Shown here in pieces: positions 48,401 to 58,666 of a DNA stretch of 64,000 bases. Position 1 is the first letter of the stretch; every line of letters begins with the position of its first letter. Location: contig CM049310.1 of assembly GCA_026874595.1 (NCBI GenBank), positions 7,256,001 through 7,320,000 of the forward strand, in the 5' to 3' direction. Under the pieces are notes generated by a model, which was not told the origin of the DNA, ran no database searches, and saw only the letters and a list, made by a program, of their open reading frames with translations. The stretch is from Sipunculus nudus. Lineage: Eukaryota > Annelida > Sipuncula > Golfingiida > Sipunculidae. A program made the position numbers and the translations under genes.

Positions 48401-51400
48401 AAGCATAAGATTTCCGCTGCCTTGGGAGCGTACTCCCCACCACACATACACATACACTTTTAATGTGTGACAAAAGTATTTGTAAAATGAGGAGATATCA
48501 TTTAACAACTTGTCTCTAGTCAGCACTTTGCTACCCATCTGCATGTCCTCCCGCTGGAAATTTTTCCTTTTTCTAACAGTAATCTAGGCTTCTTTTTACT
48601 TTACCATGCAATTTGATGTGAACAAAGTGTGTTACCTTTCATGTTAAAGAACAATGTAAAATTGATATTTGCTTGTTGATAATCATAAAAAGTGATTTTT
48701 TATCTCATGTTTCATGTTTCCATATATTTAATACAGTGTACATTTGTTTTGCAGAGAATGAGTCTGTCTTCAGCATCCAGAAGTTGGTGTCTCTGTTACA
48801 GCAGCCTGGTGTCCCTAAACTTCTGCTGGTCAGAACTATCTCAGGTACACCAAACTCTGCAATTCACTAATTCAGCCCATATTCCCAGGTTCATTCATGC
48901 ATAAGTGACTGTACATATGTGAATATTCCTTGATGACTTTCCTGAAACCAGATCATGTGTCAGTTCCACACCAAAATGTAACCAATGTTTAATCTGTCCG
49001 AAATGCTCTGAAATATTCATGAGATTCCATTTATGATCGTGTTATGAACAAACACACAAACACACGCACACAAACAGGAATGAACACATGTATACCCTCC
49101 TGGTGGAGGCAAGTATTTCCTTAAGGTCAGTTTACCTTGCAATTATAACCAGCAAGTGCTTAGTTTGGGCAGAAAGATGATGAACAATGTGATGAACAAA
49201 AGGTAAAGAACTTCTATGTGTAATAATTGATAAAAATAAAGGTATGCATGGGTACTGGAATAGAGTATTATTTTAAAATTTAGATATTTAAATTTTACAG
49301 GTTTTAAAGGCTATGGCATCAATTTGATCTAAAATAGACTCTTTGATATGAAGCAGTGAGTCATCTCAGAGTAAAAAAAGTAGAGTAGAAGTTTTTAGTA
49401 AGTTATTATTTATTTTGTGATAGTAAAAGTTGTTTCAAATAGACTGGTGGTCATTTTACTAAGGTGATTTGCAGACAGGTCATGCTGTACAGCTCTGCAT
49501 TTTATCATGTGAGGACCAATTATTGCACACACAAGGGAAATATTCTCCATCAAGTGTTTTACTTAATATTATTCAGCAATCTCAAGCTGAACATCTGTGA
49601 AAAAGGCATTGTTTCTCCTTTCAAATTAGTTTCTAAAACAGAACACAGATGTCACCACCTATCAACCATTTTACAAGCACCACACACAGTAGTCACACAC
49701 ACCCCTTTTAGTCCTCTCCAATATGAAAGATATCTATATAGTCAAGATTTTAATTCACAAAATGTAGTTATATGAAGATGGTGCATTATAATTGTATCCC
49801 CAGACAAAGTCAGGATACTAAGGTTTCACGACGGTCCCGCCCCCACCGCCGCAGAAAAATCTTGTGAGCGGGATAACTAAAAAAATATTTAACTGATCTT
49901 TTTCAAACTTTACATTTGTATAGATTTAGGTAAGAGGACAAAGCCTATTTAAAATGGGGTCATGACCTTTGCTAGGAGAGTGACCTTGACCTTTAACAGG
50001 TCCATTTTTGCTGATAATAACACAAATTTTTAAATATCTCAAGAAAGATTGCATGAACTGATCCAACAATCCGTAGATCTTGGATAGCCTTGTGATATGC
50101 CAGAAACTGGTGGCGCCACCTGTTTCCTTTTCTTGTTTTTTAGGCCTTTTAATACCCCCATAATTGCTACTTGACAGTAGTGGTGGGAGTCGGTTCCTTT
50201 CTCATAATCGATCATTGGTTTGGGCAAACCGATCGATGATCGATTATTAATCGGTTCAGAAAATATAAAGAAATATGCAATTATCTGTGAAAATTTACTT
50301 TCTTAATTCAGCCCGCATGTCTTAGTAATTCTACATTAAGAAAAGAAGTGTTTACCTTATTTTATATTTTCCTGTTATTAGTAATATATGTTTTTCAAAG
50401 TTTCATTTTAATTATTTATAATAATCAAGAATTAAACCACAATCCAGGACATCTACTTGCTGCATAGACCTGGAGAATTTATGTTGCATTATAACACCAT
50501 TCCACCCATATTGTGCAATGTACATCTTGTTCCAAAACTCCCCGCTAATTCTGCAGCTCCCTGCCAGTTCACAGAGGTTTATTAGTCCTCTGTTTTCGCA
50601 TCTACCGTGTTAAATTCATGTTACATACAGAAGTAATTTGGTAATAAAGACTCATTTTTTTAAGCCCAGTATGTTGTAATAAATGGAAGAATAATTTTAG
50701 CCTATAACATAAAGGCATTCGGGGAAAAAAAATCATGCTTATGATGTAATCAATAGTTGCCTTTGGTAATCGAGCGCTTGAAAGTGGCAGCAAACCGGCT
50801 GACTTTCGATAAAACTCGATGATCGGCCCACCACTACTTGACAGTACTGTGAGCATTATAAGTCAAAAACTAATGGACAGATTTCTTTCATATTATGAAC
50901 ATGTAGAGAGATGGGTAATAGGATGAGGTCTATTTAAATTTGGGTCATGACCTTTACCATGAGAGTGGCCTTGACCTTTGATATTTCCATATTTGCTGAA
51001 AATCTCACAACTCTTACGATATCTCCAGTGTTGATAGCCATATGGATTTCAAACGTGACTTATGTATGGCCTACCACTAAAGTAAGAACCCTATAGGTTC
51101 TAGGGTCATGAGGTCAAAGGTCAAGGTCACTGGATTCACATCTTTAAAGATATTGCGGATGCTTTTTAAGCCCAACTTTCCTTCCAAGATCTTCCATCTT
51201 GAACATATAGCTCACTTGCCAATAGTGGATGATCCATATCAATTTTAGGGTCACAAGGTCAAAGGTCAAGGCCACAGGAGCTGCCTAGAAAAAATTGGTT
51301 TCTGGATGATATTTCATGTATGGATATCAAACTTGACTTATATATTGCCCATCAATAAAGCAAGACCTCTATTGATTTTGAGGTCATGAGGTCAAAGGTC

Positions 51401-52787
51401 TAGGTCACTGGACTCACATCTTTAAAGATATTGTGGATGCATTTTAAGACAAACTTTTCTTCTCAGTTCTTTTATCTTGAACATATAGTTCACCTGCCAA
51501 TAGAGAAAGACTCCTATCCATTTTTAGATGACAAGGTCAAAGGTGAAGGTCACAGGAGCCATCTGTCCAAAAATTAATTTACTGATGATTACTCCAGCTT
51601 GGAATGATATATTGGTATCAAAACTTAACTTATATATGGCCCATCAATAAAACAAGATTCCTATTGATTTTGAGGTCATGAGGTCAAAGGTCAAGGTCAA
51701 AGGGACAATCATTTTTTAAAAGTTTGTGGATGCATTATCAGCCAAACTTTTCATCTCAGACCTTTTATTTGTATATATAGATCACCTTCCAATAGAGGAA
51801 GACCCCTATCCATTTTTAGGTCACAAGTTCAAAGGTGAAGGTCACAGGAGCGGTCTGTCCAAAAATTCATTTCCTGATGAAAACTCAAGCTTGGATTGAT
51901 ATATGGGTTTTAAACTTCGACTTATATATGGCCCATCAATGAAACAGGATTCCTATTGATTTTGAGGTCATGAGGTCAAAGGTCAAGGTCACAGGACACA
52001 TTTTTGAAAAGATTATGGATGCATTTTCAGCCTAACTTTTCATCACAGACCTTTTATCATGCACATATAGTTCACCTGCCAAAAGAGGAAGACCCCTTTC
52101 CATTTCATTATTTAAATTGGGGTCATGACCTTTCCTATGAGAGTGACCTTGACTTTTATATTGCCATATATGGTGAAAATCACACAAAATCATGAATATC
52201 TAAATAAGGGATGCATGGATTGGTCCAGAAATCAAATTGACCGAAGATCTTGGATAGCTTTGTCTTCTGTGGAAGACAGGTGGCGCCATCTTCTGTCCTA
52301 TTCTTGTTATTGGGCCTTTTAATTACCCATCATTGCCACTTGACAGTACTGTGAGCATTATAAGTCGAAAACTAATGGACAGATTGGACTGAAATTGTGC
52401 ATGTCCATTGATCTTGGATACCTTCATCTTGTATTCAAGACTGGTGGGCCTGTCTGTAATCATAAATATGTGACGTTCATCCGTCCATCCATCTTGGAAA
52501 GTGTTCTCATAAATCAGATTGGTGGCCCCACCTACCTTCCTGTTTTTTTGTGGAATAAATTAATGCCCTTTTCTGATGAGTGATTTGCCCTATTGGCCTG
52601 AGATTCAACATATTGGCCCCCATATTTGGTGAAAAATTATTCTTTCTCAAGATAAAAGATGGAAGAAACCATAGTTGCTAGCCAAGTGTCAGTATATGAA
52701 GCTGAAGATAGGGGCCTATTCTTAAAGGGGGGGGGGGGATTAATTGTCTCGGGATACTGTGGCACCTGCGGTGCCAAGAAATATCTA

Positions 52788-52856
<69 letters not shown>

Positions 52857-55800
52857 GTTGTTTGTTTGATGCAATATATATAAATCCCATTTAAATTATG
52901 TGTTATTTTTCTTTACTTACAGGTATTCCTATTGGGGTTTTCCAGAGCATGTTCTCTGTTGTTGCTATGGATACATTTAAATTGGGTCCACAAGAAAACG
53001 GGTATATTATGTCATACATTGGAATAATCAGCATGGTAAGTTACCCCTTGTATGGTGTATTTTTAAAAATCCTATTTTAACATAGGATGTAACATGAAAT
53101 AATGTTTCCATACAATTTTGAGATTTGATTTTTCAAAATGATAAACTTTATCAGTGAAATAAATTATGTACAGTTATACACAGGAACCTCACATTATGGG
53201 CACATATGTGTTATGAACACTGGTTCTGTAACAGTACACTACATACTTAGTCGTCTGATACATTGTGATGCAAACTCAGATATTATTTTGATATCATCAG
53301 TTGTCACTGTATGGATATGTTGTAGATATTATATCATTGGATGGAAAGTAATGTCCCACATTTAATGAGGCATATAAATGAAATATCTGTGATCAGAAGC
53401 AAGTTGCATCTGATTGGCTTATTTAAAAAATGTTACTTATGCCTTGGCTTAGGTATCAGTTTTATGATATTATTGTATCTGCCAAACATAGTTTTGCGGA
53501 TACTATGTTTTTGACCAGGTTCCTCCACCTCTGCCACCACAGCGTTTTTGCTTTTAGAGAACTCCTCTGAGACCCTTGGACCGATCCTTCCGAAACCCAG
53601 CATAGCTGTTCACTCACCTATATAGTTTAGCCTAACAAAGACATGTAGCGCCACCTGCAGTCCTTATTATGCTTTATGAATCTGGGTGTCTTTTTGATAA
53701 CAGCCCACATCTCAGGGATGTCACAATTTGTTGAGCTGAAATTTTGCATGTCTGTAGATCTTGAATATCTCCATCTTTACTTCAGACTGGTTTTGCCACC
53801 TACAATGATTTTTGTATGTCCTCCTTCCATGTGCTTGCCATCTGTTGGTCTGAGTGATTAGTGCAATGTATTGGGCTGAAATTGTGCATGTCTATGGTTC
53901 TTGTATTCAAGACTGCCGGTGGCATCTGCAATCATTTTAGTGTGGCGTCCATACATACCTTTGCTTTAGGTGTAAATTGCTCATATCTCAGGAGTGGTTC
54001 AATGTATTTGTATGAAAATTTGGCATGTACATCCATCTTGAAGAGTTGTCTTGTAGACCAGACAGGTGGCACCAACTACCTTCCTATTTTTGTAGAATAC
54101 ATTAATACCCTTTTCTTAGGAGTGATTTGCTGTATTGGCCTGATATTGTGCATGTCCATTGATCTTGGATACTTCCATCTTGTATTCAAGACTGATGGTG
54201 CCCTCTGCAATCGTTTTTGTGTGGCAATCGTACATTTACATGTACTTTGGATGAAAATTGTTCATATCTCAGGAATGGCTCAATGTATTGGTCTGAACTT
54301 TTTGGCATGAACATCTATCTTGGAGAGTTTTCTTGTAGACCAGACAGGTGGTGCAACCTACCTTCCCATTTTTGTAGAATAAATAATACCCTTTTCTCAG
54401 GATTTATTTGCCGTATTAGCCTGAAATTATGCATGTCTATTGATCTAGGATATCTCCATCTCATACTCAATGCCGGTGGCACTATGTGGATCTTTTTCAA
54501 GTGGTGTCCATCTGTACAGTTGCTTTGGTTTAAAATTGCTCATTTCTCATTCTAGTTTGTGAAAGTTTTTGGTGATATTTATATAAACACTGTAGAGCAT
54601 TGTATTGTGTGCAAATTTCATGACACATATTGTTTTGTGAGATAGTGTACCATTACAGCTCTAATGAATCCCCATGGACATGTACATGTGATAGATTGTC
54701 AGAGATCCATGAATTCTCTTATATAATCATCTCACAGTGTCTCTAATTTTAATGTCAAAGAGAAAGGGGTAACATTTTTATTCATTTATATTTTATTTTT
54801 AACTTTTTATAGCTCATAATTTTCTTTAAATAAGTTGGGCTGTGATCAATGAATTAATATGCTTACCAGGTTGAAAATGAGCCTTACATTTCATAACATG
54901 GGTCATGATGTCACAAAATTTGAGTTTTCAAAGACTGTTAATACATTCAGGACACCCAAAAATTGCTCCCTGCCAGCAGATACAAAGTTTTCACAATATG
55001 GTAGGGGCTTAACAAGAAAGGAACAAACATTACATGGGTACGTTTTAAGATTATAATTTCATTAATTCCTTTTTTAATTTAACAGTTGGTCCAGGGAGTT
55101 GGCATTGGAGTCCTGGTTAAAAAGCTTAGTGAGCTGACCATATTGCGCTGGGCCGGCTTCATCCTTATATGGGCATATCTTCTACTGGTGAGTATAAATT
55201 GTCAGGTGGCCAATATTTTGTCATTTTCAGTCTTTCTCCTCTTTTGGCACATGAAGATACAAAATAGTTTTAAGTCACAGTGTCATAAATCTAATTCTGA
55301 AATATTCATCCTAATTTCTGGTCTCTCATATATGCTAGGACTGAATACCATATTATATCACACAACTAAAGTCACAAATTCAAAGGCAAAGTCCACCTCT
55401 GATGCCTCCATGGATGAGTATTTTATTAGATGAATAGATATGATATAATATTAAGGATGGAAGTCTGCAGTATATGTGTGTGTTTTATAGGCTTTTGTCC
55501 AGAACCTGTGGCAGCTATATGCTGTGCTTATCCCGCTGTGTGTCGGCCTGACCCTTATGACAGTCGTCATCAGCAGCGCACTCACAAAAACTGTGGATGA
55601 CGCAGATACAGGTGGGTATTGAAAATATTTGTGTTGTGCTTGTGGCAAAGTAAATGTACAGACGTCAAGCAGGATTCAATACAGTAGAGCGTTGTTTAGC
55701 TGAAAAGCTCGATGGACTGGGTTTTTAATCAGATAACGATCATTTAGATAAACAATCCCACATGACTGCCAACCTGCAGCCAAGTACAGGACTTTACCAG

Positions 55801-56613
55801 ATATAGACAGACATGAATTAATGAAGCTTTCCCTAAATAAACGTTTGAAATGGCATTTTGTTAAGCTTTCCATCAGTTTAATCAATTTACCATGTAAAAT
55901 ACATTGGAAGTTGGTCCTTGAACATCAGAATTTAAGTCATTATTGAATATGAATGTTTTTTCACTGTTTGAAATTCAGATAAATGGTCAGATTTTTAGTT
56001 CTCACAATTCAATTTTGAATAAACAAATTGAATTAACAGTGTCTGGATAAACAGTGCACTACAGTAACAGTATACCATGTAAATGAGAGTAAAATTACCA
56101 CAAGGGACCCAAAGCCTCCCATGTGGTTCCTTTTACACCCTAGATTATGCCAGATGATGTATGAAATGTATGAATGAAAAAATCTCATTCTCTCTTAAAT
56201 ACATGTATTATGTAATTTGATGGCACAAGGACCAGTGGATCAATGAATGGGACTTTTTCTGCTGCAGTGAAATATGACCAGTAAACAGATTTTTCTATTA
56301 CTATTTTATTTTCTATACTTTAAATACCAAACATTGATTTCAGTAATGTATGATAACCTCTCATGGACATTCCAATAAACAAAAGTATCAATGAATGGCA
56401 TTAAATTCACAATTCTGAATCTTTTATTTGTTTCTGTTTTCAGGTGCAATGCTTGGTCTTAACATGGCGGTGAACAGTTTAATCCGCAGCTTGTCTCCAA
56501 CCATAGGAGGCGCCATGCTGCAGTACCTTGGGTTTGCTTCCTTTGGTTACCTCGGCTTTATTAACAGCACCCTTGTCACTGTATTTATGTTCGTAGCCAT
56601 GAACCAAAGCTGA
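45263..56613 (+). CDS. SLC22A18: SLC22A18-type major facilitator transporter, nine coding exons
   Basis: Exons 45204-45445 (ATG at 45263), 46091-46334, 46709-46841, 47402-47502, 48755-48844, 52923-53035, 55086-55187, 55491-55611 and 56444-56613 join in frame with GT-AG borders to give 418 aa; human SLC22A18 is 424 aa. The first exon has a polar leader then a hydrophobic segment (FVVFLTHFNIFLYALCF). The loop after the second segment carries an MFS motif A variant, GGPLFGRFGDLFGGR (about 88-102). Segments such as FGYLQTTF, QMVVTDMSDSKGRAAALGKLGL, GIPIGVFQSMFSVVAMD and DTGAMLGLNMAVNSLIRSLSPTIGG follow the order of the vertebrate protein. The family is a 12-helix DHA1-like carrier, proposed to move organic cations against protons; its substrate is unresolved. 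Alternative upstream coding exons cannot be excluded, since the frame stays open to the exon 2 acceptor. Confidence 0.93.
46091..46334 (+). CDS. SLC22A18: SLC22A18 exon: TM2-TM4, motif A
   Basis: A 244-nt exon opens YLTKKLGVDPVVFGYLQTTF and carries GGPLFGRFGDLFGGRAALT. The acceptor is CTATCAACAG and the donor is GTTGGA. It ends in phase 1. Confidence 0.95.
46709..46841 (+). CDS. SLC22A18: SLC22A18 exon: QMVVTDMSD to TM5
   Basis: A 133-nt exon encodes GGQMVVTDMSDSKGRAAALG and GIGMVIGSTAGGFITKNF. The acceptor is TTCAACAG and the donor GTAAGTG. This matches the TM4-TM5 loop of the family. Confidence 0.95.
47402..47502 (+). CDS. SLC22A18: SLC22A18 exon: TM6 and start of central loop
   Basis: A 101-nt exon encodes EEFAAFVACAGSVTSAVLCM and a basic tail KQTKKTKTE. 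The acceptor is GTATTTTGTAG and the donor GTAAGTAA. Confidence 0.9.
48755..48844 (+). CDS. SLC22A18: SLC22A18 exon: central loop
   Basis: A 90-nt exon encodes NESVFSIQKLVSLLQQPGVP and KLLLVRTIS, equivalent to the human SLLRLPDVPRIFLVK region. The acceptor is TGTTTTGCAG and the donor GTACACC. Confidence 0.92.
48845..49794 (+). other. SLC22A18 intron 5, proximal part
   Basis: Unremarkable AT-rich intron with a short CA-rich stretch (about 49050-49080). No gene recognised. Confidence 0.6.
50178..50836. mobile_element. hAT-type MITE, 659 bp
   Basis: Ends TAGTGGTGGG and CCCACCACTA are perfect inverted repeats, flanked by an 8-bp direct duplication CTTGACAG (50170-50177 and 50837-50844). The sibling repeat copy at 52339-52346 has a single CTTGACAG, continuing ACTTGACAGTACTGTGAGC, so it is an empty-site counterpart. 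Subterminal parts carry ATCGATCAT / GATGATCGAT palindromic text. No transposase. Confidence 0.88.
51673..51699 (+). promoter_or_regulatory. Four AGGTCA half-sites (DR2-DR1-DR0 cluster)
   Basis: Four perfect AGGTCA hexamers lie in tandem with spacings of 2, 1 and 0 nt. The same 27-nt arrangement recurs perfectly at 51965-51991, and with changes near 51103, 51250 and 51382. AGGTCA-A-AGGTCA is the DR1 element bound by RXR/HNF4-type receptors, and TCAAGGTCA is an ERR/SF-1 monomer site. Being part of a repeat, function is doubtful. Confidence 0.35.
52651..52922 (+). repeat. G-run and (AT)n microsatellite before exon 52923
   Basis: A poly-G run is at 52729-52738 and an alternating AT tract at about 52791-52852, ending 70 bp before the acceptor of the TM7-TM8 exon. 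Confidence 0.9.
52923..53035 (+). CDS. SLC22A18: SLC22A18 exon: TM7-TM8
   Basis: A 113-nt exon encodes GIPIGVFQSMFSVVAMD and GPQENGYIMSYIGIISM. The acceptor is TTACTTACAG and the donor GTAAGTTA. Confidence 0.95.
53476..54560 (-). mobile_element. Inverted Helentron-like element with hairpin end
   Basis: Read on the minus strand, the end at 53476-53590 matches 19715-19836 of element A: CTCAGAGGAG, GGTGG, GGAGGAACC, TCAAAAACATAGTATC. It closes with the hairpin GTATCTGCCAAAC-ATA-GTTTTGCGGATAC (53476-53504 on plus). Up to about 54560 are 180-bp-type units with GTAGACCAGACAGGTGG-like and CATCTTGTATTCAAGAC text. It sits in the SLC22A18 intron between 53035 and 55086, opposite to the gene. Confidence 0.6.
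54561..55085 (+). other. SLC22A18 intron 6, distal part
   Basis: Ordinary AT-rich intron; no feature recognised. Confidence 0.6.
55086..55187 (+). CDS. SLC22A18: SLC22A18 exon: TM8-TM9
   Basis: A 102-nt, phase-0 exon encodes LVQGVGIGVLVKKLSELTIL and GFILIWAYLLL. The acceptor is AATTTAACAG and the donor GTGAGTAT. Confidence 0.92.
55491..55611 (+). CDS. SLC22A18: SLC22A18 exon: TM10
   Basis: A 121-nt exon encodes AFVQNLWQLYAVLIPLCVGL and TMTVVISS-like sequence (read LTLMTVVISSALTKTVDDAD). The acceptor is GTTTTATAG and the donor GTGGGTA. It ends in phase 1. Confidence 0.93.
55682..56064. mobile_element. Degenerate pogo/Tigger-like MITE, 383 bp
   Basis: The left end CAGTAGAGCGTTGTTTAGC and the inverse of the right end, CTGTAGTGCACTGTTTATC, agree at 14 of 19 positions. 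Both sides are flanked by TA (55680-55681, 56065-56066). It lies in the last intron of SLC22A18. Divergence makes this tentative. Confidence 0.45.
56444..56613 (+). CDS. SLC22A18: SLC22A18 last exon: TM11-TM12 and stop
   Basis: Encodes GAMLGLNMAVNSLIRSLSPT, then IGGAMLQYLGFASFGYLGF and a final helix ending VAMNQS, TGA at 56611-56613. The acceptor is TTTCTGTTTTCAG. Confidence 0.95.
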
Positions 56614-56702
56614 TGGTAATTTAAAATTTAAGAAATATTCACAATTCGTATAAATTCATTCTTAAATATGCTGACATTCATAGCCGATAATACATTCTTT
56701 CC

Positions 56703-56960
56703 AGCCTCATATATGGCAAAATAGCCTCTCTATCCCTAATATACCAGTATAGCAAAAACAGTCTTTCTCTCTGCCTTATACTAGTATATGGCAAAAAATA
56801 GCCTCTCTCACTACCTAATAAATGGCAAAAGTGGCCTCTCTCTTTGCCTAATATATATAAAAATAGCATCTCTCTCTGCCGAATATATGACAAAAATGGG
56901 TTATCTCTCTACCTCATTTACAGCAGAATTAGATTTTGTTTCTGCTTCTCCTAGTGAAAA
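56703..56960 (+). repeat. Degenerate minisatellite in the 3' UTR
   Basis: About six diverged units of 35-45 bp contain TATATGGCAAAA, then TAGCCTCTCTCTCTGCC. It is transcribed if a distal poly(A) site is used. Confidence 0.75.
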
Positions 56961-58141
56961 CAAAACAGATTCTTTCTCTGCCGTTAATATAAGTATTTTA
57001 TGGCTGATTTTCTGTCAAATAGGATTAATCCCTTTTTACTAGGATCAAGCAAAGAAAAAGAAGAAATTGTTTTCCTAAACTTTGAATCAAAAGGTGATTA
57101 TAATATAAATGTTCACTAAATACATAGAAGAATATAGATTCTTCCCTACTTCATATCTAAAATAATTAACATTGGTTCTCTCCTATTGATATGGACATTT
57201 GCAAATATTGAGTTCTTCCCTGCTTCATAATCTCATAGCTTTCCCTTCACAAATGACACCTTTATGGATGCATATGGCAAAATATGGTTTTCTCTGCCTC
57301 ATATACCAGTATAATGACTCAGTCAATAATAAATAATATTCAGCTTCATCTTATTTATATAATTTATGTACCAGGTGAACTTCAACCAGTATACACTTTC
57401 TTAATATATGACATACTCAAGTGTATTCAACAGATAATGCTAATGTAATTATACTAGTCTATACAGTACACTTCTGCAGTCGTTTAGCACTGAAATAAGT
57501 GAATGTGTATAAAACATACATGTGTAAATGAACTTTTGAAATCTCTTTAAATCTTTTTGTAATAAAAATATTTTAAATAATAGATATAATTACACTTAAT
57601 TATCTCCATCTTGTCTTGCTGTTGAAATTCCTGCATCACAAAAGACTGGAGCAGAACCTTGGTAGGATAAGCCGTAAGCTTCATTATACCTGTCCAATAT
57701 CTATGCACAATTACAGAGTTTATAACTTCAGGGCTGTTTGAAAATGTTCCACTTTCACATTCCAATGTGAACAGTTCATGATATATGTATATTTGTAAAG
57801 AGTAACATTATTGAGCAGTATGGGAGCAATTTTGCTGACTCTGTGCAAAACCCTTAAATTATATGTGCCTTTTCCAGTATATATTCTTCAGATGTATGTT
57901 TTTCATGTGCACTCAGTTGGCTTTATTATATTTTGAGTCGTGTTCTTGAAAATATATTTCTTAAATGAGTACAATCTAGGTTTCTTTTTAGGAACTTATG
58001 TTGAACAACAATTTAATATAAAGAATTTTCTTGTTTTTCTTTTATGCATCATGTATTCTTTTAATTTATATACAATTTCCAGATACGTTTTTGGTGCGAT
58101 CAATTTATAAAATGAGATGTACACTGTACTAGTTTATATCA

Positions 58142-58147
58142 AATAAA
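58142..58147 (+). terminator. Candidate distal poly(A) signal of SLC22A18
   Basis: The AATAAA hexamer is followed within about 25 nt by TTATTTTTTCTGTC, a U-rich downstream element. It lies 520 bp before the stop codon of the convergent PH gene. Confidence 0.4.
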
Positions 58148-58160
58148 GATATAGTGTAAT

Positions 58161-58666
58161 ACATTTAGTTCCTTATTTTTTCTGTCTATGGAATGATCAA
58201 ACTTTCTTTATATGAATCAGGAAATCAGTGCTTCAGTGAATCATAAGCTTAAATGACTGAAAAGCAGCTGAGCTGTATGGATGTCTCTATGCTCGTCACC
58301 TGCCCGTCCAACTATACTTGCGTATGCTGACGGGGCACAAATCGTAACCGCCCTAGTAAATCTAATTGACAGCCTGCCAAGTTAAGGTGAGCTGGCTTTG
58401 TAAACACGAATATGAGGTGACAATGACCTTTTTGAATACATAGATGGGCACGAAATATGGGGAAAACCAGATCATCTGTAGACAACGGAGGTTCCCAAAA
58501 TCTTGATACATGTAGGACGATGGTTTTACAAAAATATTGGGCCGATTGCATTAATTTTCGACCGTTTCATTCAAACTTCCAGGGTCTTTTTTTCCAGTCC
58601 AATCCCCAGGTGCAGAAGACAATTTTCCAACTACAACCGGGTGGGTGTGCGTGCATATGTATGTGC
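58161..58666 (-). other. Convergent intergenic region / PH gene 3' UTR
   Basis: About 500 bp between the transporter's last poly(A) candidate and the PH gene stop. It probably includes the PH gene 3' UTR. No other feature seen. Confidence 0.5.

Larger units (their letters stand above)
45446..48754 (+). other. SLC22A18 introns between 45445 and 48755
   Basis: Four intron stretches (645, 374, 560 and 1252 bp) separate the exons listed. No further gene was recognised. The stretch 47600-48450 is less AT-rich than its surroundings but has no conserved frame or repeat end that I can name. Confidence 0.6.
49795..52650 (+). repeat. Helentron-like repeat G with nuclear-receptor-like half-site arrays
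   Basis: Begins near CAGGATACTAAGG and contains GTGGCGCCACC (about 50110), then repeated units of about 290 bp (51060 to about 52040). Each unit has a cluster of GGTCA motifs and phrases such as ATATGGCCCATCAAT and ATAGTTCACCTGCCAATAG. Sequence near 52120-52380 repeats 49960-50180 plus 50837-50880. It fills much of the SLC22A18 intron before the exon at 52923. No open frame of interest. Confidence 0.7.
56614..58160 (+). other. SLC22A18 3' UTR
   Basis: The region after the stop has no credible frame. Canonical AATAAA hexamers are at 56817-56822, 57561-57566 and 58142-58147. The UTR could therefore be about 0.2, 0.97 or 1.5 kb. A pyrimidine-rich minisatellite occupies 56703-56960. Confidence 0.5.
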
